Shown here piece after piece: positions 1-8,437 of a stretch of 64,000 nt of DNA. Source of the stretch: an uncultured Prevotella sp. (GTDB lineage: Bacteria > Bacteroidota > Bacteroidia > Bacteroidales > Bacteroidaceae). Where the stretch lies: assembly GCA_934254985.1 (NCBI GenBank), contig CAKQMS010000004.1, forward strand, positions 65,535-129,534, in the 5' to 3' direction. The position numbers and the translations under genes were made by a program. Under the pieces are notes generated by a model. That model was not told where the DNA came from. It was given only the letters and a program-made list of their open reading frames with translations, and made no database searches. Numbering within the stretch: position 1 is the first letter of the stretch; each line of letters opens with the position of its first letter.

Positions 1-741
1 GAATATCACTACAGCCAGCTCATGAACAACCACTATCAGCGTGTCATCGAGACTGCTGCCAAGCATCATATCATGGTGAATGCTCACGAGGCTACTCGCC
101 CTACAGGTATCTGCCGCACATGGCCTAACCTTGTTGGCAACGAGAGTGCTCGCGGTACTGAGTATGAAGCGTTTGGCGGTTCTGTACCTTATCATACCGT
201 GATGTTGCCATTCACCCGTTTGCAGGGTGGTCCTATGGACTACACTCCTGGTATCTTCGAGACCAAGCTTTCGGAGTGGAGCAACAACCCAAGCTATGTT
301 CACACCACTCTCTGTGGTCAGCTTTCGCTCTATCTCGTGATGTACAGTCCGTTGCAGATGGCTGCCGACCTTCCTGAGCATTACGAGAAGTACGACGATG
401 CCTTCCAGTTTATCCGCGATGTGCCTTGCGACTGGAGCGACTCTAAATACCTTGAGGCTGAGCCTGCTAAGTATATCACCGTGGCTCGCAAGGATAAGAA
501 GAGCGACAACTGGTTTGTAGGTGGTAAGACTGATGCTGCTCGCACATCTGTAGTAAAACTCGACTTCCTCGATAAGGGCAAGAAGTATGCTTGCGCCATT
601 TATCAGGATGGCAAGACTGCCGACTACGAGAACAATCCAAAATCTTACCAAATCATCCACAAGACCGTTAAGAAGGGTGATGTCTTGAAGATTAAAGAAG
701 CACGTGGTGGTGGCTTCGCAATATCACTTAAAGCATTGTAA
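1..741 (+). CDS. susB: GH97 alpha-glucosidase (SusB-like), 3' part only
   Basis: The reading frame is open from base 1, so the gene begins before the window and only its last 246 codons are present. The segment HEATRPTGICRTWPN, followed by GNESARGTEYEAFGG, is the family 97 glycoside hydrolase signature that carries catalytic and calcium-binding glutamates of the (beta/alpha)8 barrel. The remaining 130 residues match the C-terminal beta-sandwich. SusB-type enzymes are inverting alpha-glucosidases that release glucose from malto-oligosaccharides in the periplasm. The gene lies 5 bp before a pullulanase gene and belongs to a starch-use operon with the next two genes. The family call is firm; the substrate is inferred from neighbours and family. 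Confidence 0.93.
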   Translation, partial: EYHYSQLMNNHYQRVIETAAKHHIMVNAHEATRPTGICRTWPNLVGNESARGTEYEAFGGSVPYHTVMLPFTRLQGGPMDYTPGIFETKLSEWSNNPSYVHTTLCGQLSLYLVMYSPLQMAADLPEHYEKYDDAFQFIRDVPCDWSDSKYLEAEPAKYITVARKDKKSDNWFVGGKTDAARTSVVKLDFLDKGKKYACAIYQDGKTADYENNPKSYQIIHKTVKKGDVLKIKEARGGGFAISLKAL

Positions 742-746
742 GCAAT

Positions 747-2696
747 ATGAAAAAACTACTGATAATGGCACTTATGGCAGGAAGCCTCAGCGCTTATGCT
801 CAGCAGGCTACCAATAAGCAGGGCGACGGTCAGCTGACTTTCAACGAGATGACATACTCGAAGGAGGCTACGGCATTTCGCCTCAATGCTCCCTCTAAAG
901 CCAAGGGAGTGAAGATACATATCTATAATGAGGGCGCTGGTGGCGACAAGGTGCAGACGGTGAAGATGAAACGCACCGCCACAGACACTTGGACTGCCAA
1001 TGTGAAGGGCGACCTGAAGGGTAAGTTCTATACCTTCCAAGTAGAGACAGCCAAGAAGACTATGCAGGAGACTCCTGGAGTATTTGCTAAGGCTGTGGGC
1101 GTGAATGGCAAGCGTGCTGCCGTGATAGATATGGCAGAGACAAACCCTGAGGGATGGGATGCCGACAAGCGACCATTGACAAAGTCGCCTACCGACCTCG
1201 TGATCTACGAGCTCCACCATCGCGACTTCTCTATATCGCCAACTTCGGGCTTGAAGAACAAGGGCAAGTTTCTTGCTCTCACCGAGCCTAAGGCTATATA
1301 CTATCTGAAGACCCTTGGCGTGAATGCCATCCACATTCTGCCATCGTTCGACTTTGCTTCTGTCGACGAGTCGCAGCCTAATGTGGCACAATACAACTGG
1401 GGCTACGACCCTTTGAACTATAATGTGCCAGAGGGCTCCTACTCTACCGACGCCACCAAGCCAAGCGTGCGCATAAAAGAGTTTAAGCAGATGGTGCAGG
1501 AGTTGCACAAGGCGGGCATCCGCGTAATCCTCGACGTGGTCTACAACCACACTTTCAACATCAACGAGAGCAACTTCACCCTCACCTATCCAGGCTACTA
1601 TTATCGTACCACTAAGGACGGCAAACCTTCAGACGGTTCGGGCTGTGGCAACGAGACAGCAAGCGAGAAACCGCTGATGAGAGAGTTTATGATAGAGTCG
1701 GCACTATATTGGGCTAAGGAATACCACATCGATGGCTTCCGCTTCGACCTCATGGGCGTTCACGACATCGAAACCATGAACCTCATTCGCAAGGCTCTCG
1801 ACACTGTAGACCCTAACATATATATATATGGTGAGGGATGGAGCGCAGGACAATGTGCTTATCCTACAGAGAAACTGGCTACAAAAGCCAATGTCAAGCA
1901 GCTTGACCGCATAGGAGCTTTCTGCGACGATATGCGCGATGGCATTCGTGGTCCTTTCAGCGACGACCATAAGTCGGGCATCCTTGGCGCCATTGCCAAC
2001 AACGAGGAGAGCATAAAGTTTGGTATCGCTGGTTGCATCGACCATCCTCAGATAGACCTCAACAAGGTGAACTACTCTAAGGCTGCATGGACAAACTCGC
2101 CTGCACAGATGATAGCTTATGTAAGCTGCCACGACGATATGTGTCTCGTAGACCGCTTGAAAGCAAGCATCCCTGGCATCACTACCGACGAGATTATACG
2201 TCTCGACCTTCTGGCTCAGACCTTCGTCTTCACCGCCCAGGGTGTGCCTTTCATCTATGCTGGCGAAGAGGTGTTGCGCGACAAGAAGGGTGTGCACAAC
2301 AGCTATAAGTCGCCAGATTATATCAATGCCATCGACTGGACATACAAAGACCGCTACCCTCAGGTGTTCGACTACTATCGCTCGCTGATAGAGCTTCGTC
2401 GCAACCACCCTGCCTTCCGCATGGCAGATGCCGACATGGTACGCCGTCATTTGGAGTTCCTCGATGCTCCACAGAATGTAGTGGCATTCCGATTGAAAGA
2501 CCATGCCAATGGCGATGCCTGGCAAGACATCATCGTAATAATGAATGGCAACAAGACTGCACAGAAGGTGAGCATCCCACAGGGCGCATACACCTCAGTA
2601 TGCCAAAATCAGCAAATTAACCTCGCTGGTATCACAACAATCGAAGGCAACTCAGTAGAAGTGGCACCACAAGAGGCATTGATAATAGTAAAATAA
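747..2696 (+). CDS. pulA: type I pullulanase (GH13), secreted
   Basis: This 649-residue GH13 protein should cleave alpha-1,6 branches in pullulan or starch-derived dextrins. Residues 1-18 form a signal peptide ending in SAYAQ. Residues about 25-115 look like a CBM48-type beta domain, and the barrel runs from about 150 to 570. YNWGYDP, the type I pullulanase signature, is present, as are DVVYNH, GFRFDL (nucleophile D334), YGEGW (acid/base E363) and SCHDD (transition-state Asp463). It sits 5 bp after the GH97 gene and 9 bp before the SusA-like gene, so the three are probably co-transcribed. Length is normal for the family. A periplasmic or surface location is inferred from the signal peptide. 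Confidence 0.93.
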   Translation: MKKLLIMALMAGSLSAYAQQATNKQGDGQLTFNEMTYSKEATAFRLNAPSKAKGVKIHIYNEGAGGDKVQTVKMKRTATDTWTANVKGDLKGKFYTFQVETAKKTMQETPGVFAKAVGVNGKRAAVIDMAETNPEGWDADKRPLTKSPTDLVIYELHHRDFSISPTSGLKNKGKFLALTEPKAIYYLKTLGVNAIHILPSFDFASVDESQPNVAQYNWGYDPLNYNVPEGSYSTDATKPSVRIKEFKQMVQELHKAGIRVILDVVYNHTFNINESNFTLTYPGYYYRTTKDGKPSDGSGCGNETASEKPLMREFMIESALYWAKEYHIDGFRFDLMGVHDIETMNLIRKALDTVDPNIYIYGEGWSAGQCAYPTEKLATKANVKQLDRIGAFCDDMRDGIRGPFSDDHKSGILGAIANNEESIKFGIAGCIDHPQIDLNKVNYSKAAWTNSPAQMIAYVSCHDDMCLVDRLKASIPGITTDEIIRLDLLAQTFVFTAQGVPFIYAGEEVLRDKKGVHNSYKSPDYINAIDWTYKDRYPQVFDYYRSLIELRRNHPAFRMADADMVRRHLEFLDAPQNVVAFRLKDHANGDAWQDIIVIMNGNKTAQKVSIPQGAYTSVCQNQQINLAGITTIEGNSVEVAPQEALIIVK

Positions 2697-2705
2697 GAAA
2701 TCATC

Positions 2706-4622
2706 ATGAAGAAAATACTAACTGCCCTACTCTTGGGCACAACGCTAACAATGAATGCAGCTGTGAAAATAGACCGCATAGAGCCTACAAACTGGTATGT
2801 AGGAATGAAAGACGCAAGTCTGCAACTTATGGTTTACGGCAAGGATATCAAGAGCGCTGAGGTTACTACCGACTACCCAGGCGTAAAAATCGATAGCCTC
2901 GTACGCCTCGACAGCCCTAACTATCTGCTCGTATACATGAATATTGCCGACGCACAGCCAGGCACCATGTCGCTACAGTTCCAACAGGGCAAACAGAAGA
3001 AGAAGGTGAGCTACGAGCTCAAGGCTCGCGAAATGGCAGGTGCAGACCGCCAAGGCTTCACCAATGCCGATGTGCTATATATGCTCATGCCAGACCGCTT
3101 TGCCTCTGGCTCTACTGCCAACGACCAGGTGAAAGGGATGAGAGCCTATACCACCAACCGCAACGAACCATCCTTGCGCCATGGTGGCGACCTCGAAGGT
3201 ATACGCCAGCATCTCGACTATTTCAAGGAGTTGGGAGTAACTGCACTTTGGTTTACTCCAGTATTGGAGAACAATTCGCCAGACCACGGCAAGAACAGCA
3301 CATACCACGGCTATGCCACAACAGATTATTATCGCGTAGACCCTCGCTTCGGTAGCAACGAAGAATATCGCCAGCTATGCACAGAGGCTCATCAGAAGGG
3401 ACTGAAAATCGTGATGGACATGATTTTCAACCATAGTGGCTTCGAACACCCTTGGGTGGCTGATATGCCTACAAAGGATTGGTTTAACACTCCTGAATGG
3501 CTGTTGCCTGAAAACCAAGCTAAGACAAAGTCGCTAAACACCGTGGATGGCGCAGCCAAAGTGGGCGACAAATATCTGCAAACAAGCTATAAGCTTACTC
3601 CGGTTGTAGACCCTTACGCTTCGAAGGTAGACTTGCGCGAAACCGTTGACGGATGGTTTGTGCCTACTATGCCTGACCTGAACCAGCGCAATCCGCACGT
3701 GATAAAATATCTCATCCAAAACTCTAAGTGGTGGATAGAAACCGTAGGCATCGACGGCATCCGTATGGACACCTATCCTTATGCCGACCGCGCTGCCATG
3801 GCACAATGGATGAAGGAACTGGGCGAGGAATATCCTAACTTCAATACCGTGGGCGAAACATGGGTTACCGAGCCTGCTTATACCGCTGCATGGCAGAAGG
3901 ATAGCAAACTGTCAACAGTAAACAGCTATCTGCCAACAGTTATGGACTTCGCCTTCTACGACCGCATAAATGCCGCTAAGCACGAGGAGACCGACGAATG
4001 GTGGAACGGATTAAACCGCATCTACAACAGCCTCGTCTACGACTATCTCTACGAAGACCCTGCCCACGTAATGGCATTCCTCGACAACCACGATACCGAC
4101 CGTTTCCTCGGCAATGGCAAGGATTCTACAGCTCTTCGTCAGGCGTTGGCATTGCTGCTCACCATCAACCGCATACCTCAGCTCTATTATGGTACAGAGA
4201 TATTGATGAACGGCACCAAGACCGTTACCGACGGCAATGTGCGCAAGGATTTCCCTGGCGGATTCCCTGGCGATACAGTAAACAAGTTTACTGCCGAGGG
4301 TCGTACCAAAGCCGAGAACGAGATGTTCAACTGGCTCTCTCGCCTGCTCCATTGGCGTCAGGGCAACGAGGTTATCACCAAGGGCAAGCAGACTCAGTTT
4401 ATACCATATAATGGTGTCTACGTGATTGCTCGCCAGTATAAAGGCAAGACCGTGATGACAATCCTCAACGGTAAGCGCTCTGACAACAGTCTCAAGGTTG
4501 AGCGCTATGCCGAGATCATCGGTTCTACCACCTCAGCTACAGATGTTATCACAGGTCAGAAGGTTGACCTCGGAAGCGACATCAAGCTCAGCCAGCGCCA
4601 AGCGCTGATACTTGAGTTTTAA
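2706..4622 (+). CDS. susA: neopullulanase / cyclomaltodextrinase (GH13, SusA-like)
   Basis: A 638-residue GH13 enzyme with a signal peptide (MKKILTALLLG to about residue 19), an N-terminal beta domain of the cyclomaltodextrinase type (about 20-110), the catalytic barrel and a C-terminal beta domain. Catalytic residues seen are D355 in GIRMDT, E384 in VGETW and D463 in DNHDTDRF. SusA enzymes hydrolyse alpha-1,4 bonds of maltodextrins and cyclodextrins in the periplasm, giving substrates for SusB. It is the last gene of the starch operon and is followed after about 50 bp by a strong stem-loop terminator. It is closer to SusA than to surface SusG because it has a plain signal peptide and no lipobox. 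Confidence 0.92.
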   Translation: MKKILTALLLGTTLTMNAAVKIDRIEPTNWYVGMKDASLQLMVYGKDIKSAEVTTDYPGVKIDSLVRLDSPNYLLVYMNIADAQPGTMSLQFQQGKQKKKVSYELKAREMAGADRQGFTNADVLYMLMPDRFASGSTANDQVKGMRAYTTNRNEPSLRHGGDLEGIRQHLDYFKELGVTALWFTPVLENNSPDHGKNSTYHGYATTDYYRVDPRFGSNEEYRQLCTEAHQKGLKIVMDMIFNHSGFEHPWVADMPTKDWFNTPEWLLPENQAKTKSLNTVDGAAKVGDKYLQTSYKLTPVVDPYASKVDLRETVDGWFVPTMPDLNQRNPHVIKYLIQNSKWWIETVGIDGIRMDTYPYADRAAMAQWMKELGEEYPNFNTVGETWVTEPAYTAAWQKDSKLSTVNSYLPTVMDFAFYDRINAAKHEETDEWWNGLNRIYNSLVYDYLYEDPAHVMAFLDNHDTDRFLGNGKDSTALRQALALLLTINRIPQLYYGTEILMNGTKTVTDGNVRKDFPGGFPGDTVNKFTAEGRTKAENEMFNWLSRLLHWRQGNEVITKGKQTQFIPYNGVYVIARQYKGKTVMTILNGKRSDNSLKVERYAEIIGSTTSATDVITGQKVDLGSDIKLSQRQALILEF

Positions 4623-4670
4623 GTAGTTTGTTTTTAGCATACTGTTTTACCTTACTTTAGTTTTAATTTT

Positions 4671-4715
4671 GTAGAGTGTTGAATTATCCTTTAATTCTTC
4701 ACTCTACTTTTTTTA
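4671..4715 (+). terminator. rho-independent terminator of the starch operon
   Basis: Arms GTAGAGTG-tt-GAATT (4671-4685) and AATTC-tt-CACTCTAC (4693-4707) pair around a 7-nt loop with one symmetric tt/tt internal loop. They are followed by a seven-T run. Position and structure fit termination after the SusA-like gene. Confidence 0.85.
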
Positions 4716-4723
4716 TTTTCCAC

Positions 4724-4773
4724 CTCTTCGTTCTTCACTCTTCGTTCTTCACTCTTCCCTCTTCGTTCTTCAC
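4724..4773. repeat. CTTCGTTCTTCACT-type dispersed repeat
   Basis: Alternating CTTCGTTCTTCACT and CTTCCCT units fill this stretch. The same repeat, in either orientation, recurs near 24305-24333, 24459-24475, 30607-30637, 40378-40398 and inside the gene at 42438-42466. The other copies mostly lie just after stop codons. Function is unknown. Confidence 0.8.
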
Positions 4774-4782
4774 TTATCACGC

Positions 4783-4883
4783 GACTATTCGCGTGGAGCA
4801 TTTCGAATAGTCGCTTGCGCCATTTCGACTACTCGCATGCGCCATCTTGACTACTCGCATGCGCCATCTTGATTATCCGCAGC
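4783..4883. repeat. 22-bp tandem repeat array (first locus)
   Basis: Four consecutive 22-bp units begin at 4783, 4805, 4827 and 4849, followed by a partial unit. The core is GACTACTCGCATGCGCC. A related array with the same 22-bp period lies at 27653-27752. From here to 5090 no gene is visible; a short TTTAATG tandem repeat follows at 4939-4970. Confidence 0.85.
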
Positions 4884-4938
4884 AAAATTACAGCATAGTA
4901 GCAAATCGCTGTCCGCTTATGTCCTCTTGTGTCCGCTG

Positions 4939-4970
4939 TTTAATGTTTAATGTTTAATGTTTAATGTTTA
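4939..4970. repeat. short tandem repeat TTTAATG x4.5
   Basis: Seven-base units TTTAATG are repeated head to tail. Similar AACATTAAAC-type sequence occurs at 40470-40503 and 42021-42075, so this is a dispersed low-complexity family. Confidence 0.8.
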
Positions 4971-5100
4971 CTAAGCTACGTCAACTCCAAAGGGCAGAAA
5001 AATTGTTCATTATATCCTTATCTCTCTCATATTCAATGAGAAAGATAAGGATTTTATTATTTTTCACGTATAAGGCAACAAGGTTTTCAGAAAAATATAG

Positions 5101-5108
5101 TACCTTTG
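5101..5108 (+). promoter_or_regulatory. Bacteroidota-type -7 element for the PL11 gene
   Basis: TACCTTTG matches the TAnnTTTG consensus used by Bacteroidota primary sigma factors. Transcription would start near 5114, leaving a leader of about 85 nt before the start codon at 5201. A good -33 element at the right spacing was not found. Confidence 0.6.
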
Positions 5109-5200
5109 CAGTCGATACTACAATAAACTAAAACAAATAAAGAAAACAAATATTTTCCTACCCCGCTGCCATAAAAGCAGCACAATAAACATTATAACTA

Positions 5201-7795
5201 ATGAAGAAACTTCTACTTACTCTGTTGGTACTTTGCGTGGCGATATGCACCAATGCCAACACTATCTACGAACTGTCGGCGGCTACGTGTACAGCTGCTA
5301 CTAAGGCTACTGGTCCTTGGACTTTCAACAATGGCTTCTCTATTATGCCATCTGATGAAAGCAAGACTTATCAATCAGCAAATGGCGGAATAAAATATTC
5401 TGCTGGCGTGCAGTATACCATCACTCTGCCTGCAGGCGTGAGCATTAAGCATGTAGAGATTGTCGGCTACGACAACTATGCCGATGCTGACAGCTATATT
5501 GCAGAGCTCAACGGCAAGGAATATGGAGAAACAGAATACGTGTTTCCACAAAAGACTGCCGACGGCAATACAGTAAGCACCACAAAGAGCATCACTTTTG
5601 CTGATGCTGCTACAGGCACCATCACTTTTACTCCACAGGGCAAGCAGGTGGTTTGGACTATCAGCTTGTATGACTACAACCCTGCCGACGTGAAAGAAGA
5701 AGAGCCTACTGGCGACCGCAACACCAACCTTTACTATACTCCAGAATCGCAGATGGAGAAGTTGGACCGCGCACCTGTGGCTTTGCCTGCTTCGAGCGGC
5801 AAGGGAGTGTTCTTGAGCTGGCGTTTCCTCGGTACCGACAACTTGCAGACCAAGTTTGACGTGGTGAGAAATGGTAGCACCATCAAGCGCGACCTCTCGG
5901 TAACTAACTTCACCGACGCTAATGGAGCAACAACAAATAGCTATGTTATCGTGGCTAAGGTTAATGGCGAAGAAGTAGACCGCACAGAGCCTGTATCATC
6001 ATGGGGCAACATATTCCGTCGTCAGACTCTCGACCGTCCTGCCGGTGGCACCGTAGGTGGCGCAGAATATACATACTCGCCTAACGACTGCTCGGTAGGC
6101 GATGTGGATGGCGATGGCAAATATGAGCTTATCGTGAAGTGGGACCCATCAAACTCTCACGACAACTCACAATCAGGATATACAGGAAATGTGTATCTCG
6201 ACGCATATAAGCTGAACCTCGATTCAGAGACTCCTACCAAGCTTTGGCGCATCGACCTCGGAAAGAACATCCGTGCTGGTGCTCACTACACACAATTCTT
6301 GGTTTACGACTTTGATGGCGACGGAAAGGCAGAGCTAATCTGCAAGACTGCTGCCGGAAGCAAGGATGGCGCAGGCAACTACGTGAGCGAGGCTGCTACA
6401 GATGCTACAATCAAGGCTGTAAACAACACCAAAGACTGGAGAAACTCAAGTGGTAAGGTGACTGGCGGACAGGAGTGGCTAACAGTATTCAATGGCGAAA
6501 CTGGTAAGGCTATCCACACAGTATTCTACAATCCTAACCGCAACGGCGGCATTGGCGGCGAGGCTGGATGGACAAAGAACTGGGACGACCGCTCAGGCAA
6601 GAACGATAAGGAATATGGCAACCGTGGCGAAAGATACCTGGCTGCTGTGGCTTATCTCGATGGTCCTGACGCTAACCCATCGGCAGTATTGCTGAGAGGA
6701 TATTACACATATTCTTATACATGGGCAGTAGACTTCGACGGCAAGGAGCTGAAGACAAAATGGCTACACGCTTCGGACGAGAAGAATAGATATAAGGTGA
6801 CAGATGCCAACGGCAACACCAAGACATACAATGCACCTATTGCTACAGGCAAGGTTTCGGGCAGCCGCACATGCTACGGCAATGGTAACCACAACCTCAG
6901 CGTAGGCGACTACGATGGCGATGGTTGCGACGAGATAACATTCGGTGCATCAGCATTGAACAACGACGGTACTCTGCTCTACTCTACCGGCTTTGGTCAT
7001 GGCGACGCTATCCATGTGGGCGACATCGACCCAGACCGTCCAGGCATGGAGGTGTTTGCAGTTCACGAGGAGTCGCAATACGGATGGGACCTCCACGATG
7101 CAGCCACAGGCGAAATCATCTGCAGCAGCACAGGCTCGGCAGACAACGGTCGCGGTATTGCTGCCGACATCATAGAGAAGCATCGCGGATGGGAGTTTGC
7201 AAGCTCTAACGACCGAAGCCTTCGTGGTGCCGACAAGTCAGTAGTAAGCACAAGCAGCACATCGCTCAACTTCCGTTGCTATTGGGATGGCTCATTGCAG
7301 GATGCTCTGCTCGACGGCACAAAGATTGATAAATGGAACGGTAGCGGCATGTCGCGCCTGTTCACACTCTACGACTACGGACATTCTTCGTCATGCAACA
7401 GCACAAAGCAGACACCTAACCTTCAGGCAGACTTGCTTGGCGACTGGCGCGAAGAGATTATCCTTTGGGATTCGTCAGACGGTTGCACTCTGAACATCTT
7501 CACCACAAACATCCCTACCATCTATCGTGTGCCTACCCTTATGCACAACCACGTATACCGTATGGGCGTAGCTTGGCAGAACACAGCATACAACCAGCCT
7601 CCTCACGTAAGCTACTATATGCCAGACTACGTGAAATACCTGAAGCAGCAGACAACAGCTATCGAAGGTGTTGAGGAAGTGAAAGCCAACGAAGATGGCG
7701 CCATCTACAATCTGCAGGGCGTTAGAGTAAGCAAGCCTTGCAAGGGAATATACATCCAAGGTGGCAAGAAAATTGTAGTAGGCAAAAGCCTCTAA
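5201..7795 (+). CDS. rhamnogalacturonan lyase (PL11), secreted
   Basis: An 864-residue secreted polysaccharide lyase that should cleave the rhamnogalacturonan-I backbone of pectin by beta-elimination. Residues 1-19 are a signal peptide (ending CTNAN). Residues 20-160 form a separate beta domain, possibly carbohydrate-binding. The PL11 eight-bladed propeller follows from about 175, with FLSWRFLGTD near its start and repeated calcium-type Asp motifs (DVDGDGKYE, DFDGDGKAE, DYDGDGCDE). The last 30 residues (AIYNLQGVRVSK to the end) resemble the short C-terminal tails of Prevotella secreted proteins and may be a type IX secretion signal. PorU and PorV are encoded downstream in this window. The gene stands alone behind its own promoter. 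Confidence 0.92.
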   Translation: MKKLLLTLLVLCVAICTNANTIYELSAATCTAATKATGPWTFNNGFSIMPSDESKTYQSANGGIKYSAGVQYTITLPAGVSIKHVEIVGYDNYADADSYIAELNGKEYGETEYVFPQKTADGNTVSTTKSITFADAATGTITFTPQGKQVVWTISLYDYNPADVKEEEPTGDRNTNLYYTPESQMEKLDRAPVALPASSGKGVFLSWRFLGTDNLQTKFDVVRNGSTIKRDLSVTNFTDANGATTNSYVIVAKVNGEEVDRTEPVSSWGNIFRRQTLDRPAGGTVGGAEYTYSPNDCSVGDVDGDGKYELIVKWDPSNSHDNSQSGYTGNVYLDAYKLNLDSETPTKLWRIDLGKNIRAGAHYTQFLVYDFDGDGKAELICKTAAGSKDGAGNYVSEAATDATIKAVNNTKDWRNSSGKVTGGQEWLTVFNGETGKAIHTVFYNPNRNGGIGGEAGWTKNWDDRSGKNDKEYGNRGERYLAAVAYLDGPDANPSAVLLRGYYTYSYTWAVDFDGKELKTKWLHASDEKNRYKVTDANGNTKTYNAPIATGKVSGSRTCYGNGNHNLSVGDYDGDGCDEITFGASALNNDGTLLYSTGFGHGDAIHVGDIDPDRPGMEVFAVHEESQYGWDLHDAATGEIICSSTGSADNGRGIAADIIEKHRGWEFASSNDRSLRGADKSVVSTSSTSLNFRCYWDGSLQDALLDGTKIDKWNGSGMSRLFTLYDYGHSSSCNSTKQTPNLQADLLGDWREEIILWDSSDGCTLNIFTTNIPTIYRVPTLMHNHVYRMGVAWQNTAYNQPPHVSYYMPDYVKYLKQQTTAIEGVEEVKANEDGAIYNLQGVRVSKPCKGIYIQGGKKIVVGKSL

Positions 7796-7815
7796 AAAAA
7801 GAATTTTAATGGTTA

Positions 7816-7831
7816 GCTGAAATATTTCAGC
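7816..7831. repeat. 16-bp perfect palindrome after the PL11 gene
   Basis: GCTGAAATATTTCAGC reads the same on both strands and lies 20 bp after the PL11 stop codon. It has no T-run, so it is a weak terminator candidate. It could be an operator for the gene at 7954 or an mRNA 3' end structure. Confidence 0.5.
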
Positions 7832-7844
7832 CAAACAATATAGG

Positions 7845-7949
7845 AATTCGGATTTTATTTGTTATATTTGCGACAAGAATATTGCATTAGGCTTTGCGCC
7901 AATGTGCATGGTCTTGGAAGAAAAGAGTATAACAACTAAAATCCGAATT
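7845..7949 (+). promoter_or_regulatory. promoter region bounded by 13-bp inverted repeats
   Basis: AATTCGGATTTTA (7845-7857) and its exact reverse complement (7937-7949) bound a 79-bp segment. Inside it, TATATTTG at 7863-7870 fits the Bacteroidota -7 consensus and points towards the DUF1893 gene, whose start codon lies 4 bp beyond the right arm. The layout resembles the invertible promoters known in Bacteroidota. It could also be an operator pair. No clear -33 element was found and no invertase gene is adjacent. Confidence 0.5.
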
Positions 7950-7953
7950 TATT

Positions 7954-8298
7954 ATGATGCAACATCTCATTGATACCCTGCATAGCGGACAAGATTCTCT
8001 TGTCATACTACACGAAGGTCGCCAGCGCAGTTTTGGCGGACAGGGTCTACGCAAACTATACAACATCGCAGTACAGGAACCAGAGCTTCTGCTTGGAGCG
8101 AAACTCGCCGATAAGGCTGTGGGACGAACAGCAGCAAGGGTGATGGCAGAAGGCGGAGTGGCAGAGATTTATGCCGACTATATAAGCGATCAGGCATACG
8201 ACCTGCTGACAGATGCCAACATCAAAGTGAGATATGGCAAGAAGGTTGACCACGCCACATTCCTCGACATCTGGAAACGATTGGGCGAAGGGGAATAA
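7954..8298 (+). CDS. DUF1893 family protein
   Basis: A 114-residue soluble protein without signal peptide or membrane segment. It resembles the DUF1893 family: an initial strand-forming part (DSLVILHEGRQRSF), then LLLGAKLADKAVGRTAARVM, GGVAEIYADYIS and a C-terminal part LLTDANIKVRYGKKV. The biochemical role of this family is not established. The gene begins with two consecutive ATG codons (7954, 7957) and either could start translation. It is monocistronic, with a strong bidirectional stem-loop downstream, and its promoter region carries a notable inverted repeat. Confidence 0.75.
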   Translation: MMQHLIDTLHSGQDSLVILHEGRQRSFGGQGLRKLYNIAVQEPELLLGAKLADKAVGRTAARVMAEGGVAEIYADYISDQAYDLLTDANIKVRYGKKVDHATFLDIWKRLGEGE

Positions 8299-8340
8299 TC
8301 AGCTATCCTTTATTAATAAATAAATCAGTCACAATAAAAT

Positions 8341-8391
8341 AAATCAGCCACGAAAGCTAACCATTTGCTTTCGTGGCTGATTTTTGTTTTA
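8341..8391. terminator. bidirectional terminator with a 17-bp perfect stem
   Basis: AAATCAGCCACGAAAGC (8341-8357) pairs with its exact complement at 8367-8383 around a 9-nt loop. T-rich sequence follows on the plus strand and A-rich sequence precedes it. It separates the convergent DUF1893 gene and the phosphate transporter gene. Confidence 0.85.
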
Positions 8392-8437
8392 TATCATTGG
8401 TGAGGATGCTATTACATCCCCACCCTTTTAGAGTGTG

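Noticed and set aside
756..1550. Long minus-strand open frame across the pullulanase gene
   Set aside because: It is antisense to a gene with intact catalytic motifs, and the translated sequence is low in recognisable features; it is a shadow of codon bias.
4783..4883. CRISPR array
   Set aside because: Units are contiguous 22-bp tandem repeats with no unique spacers and no cas genes nearby.
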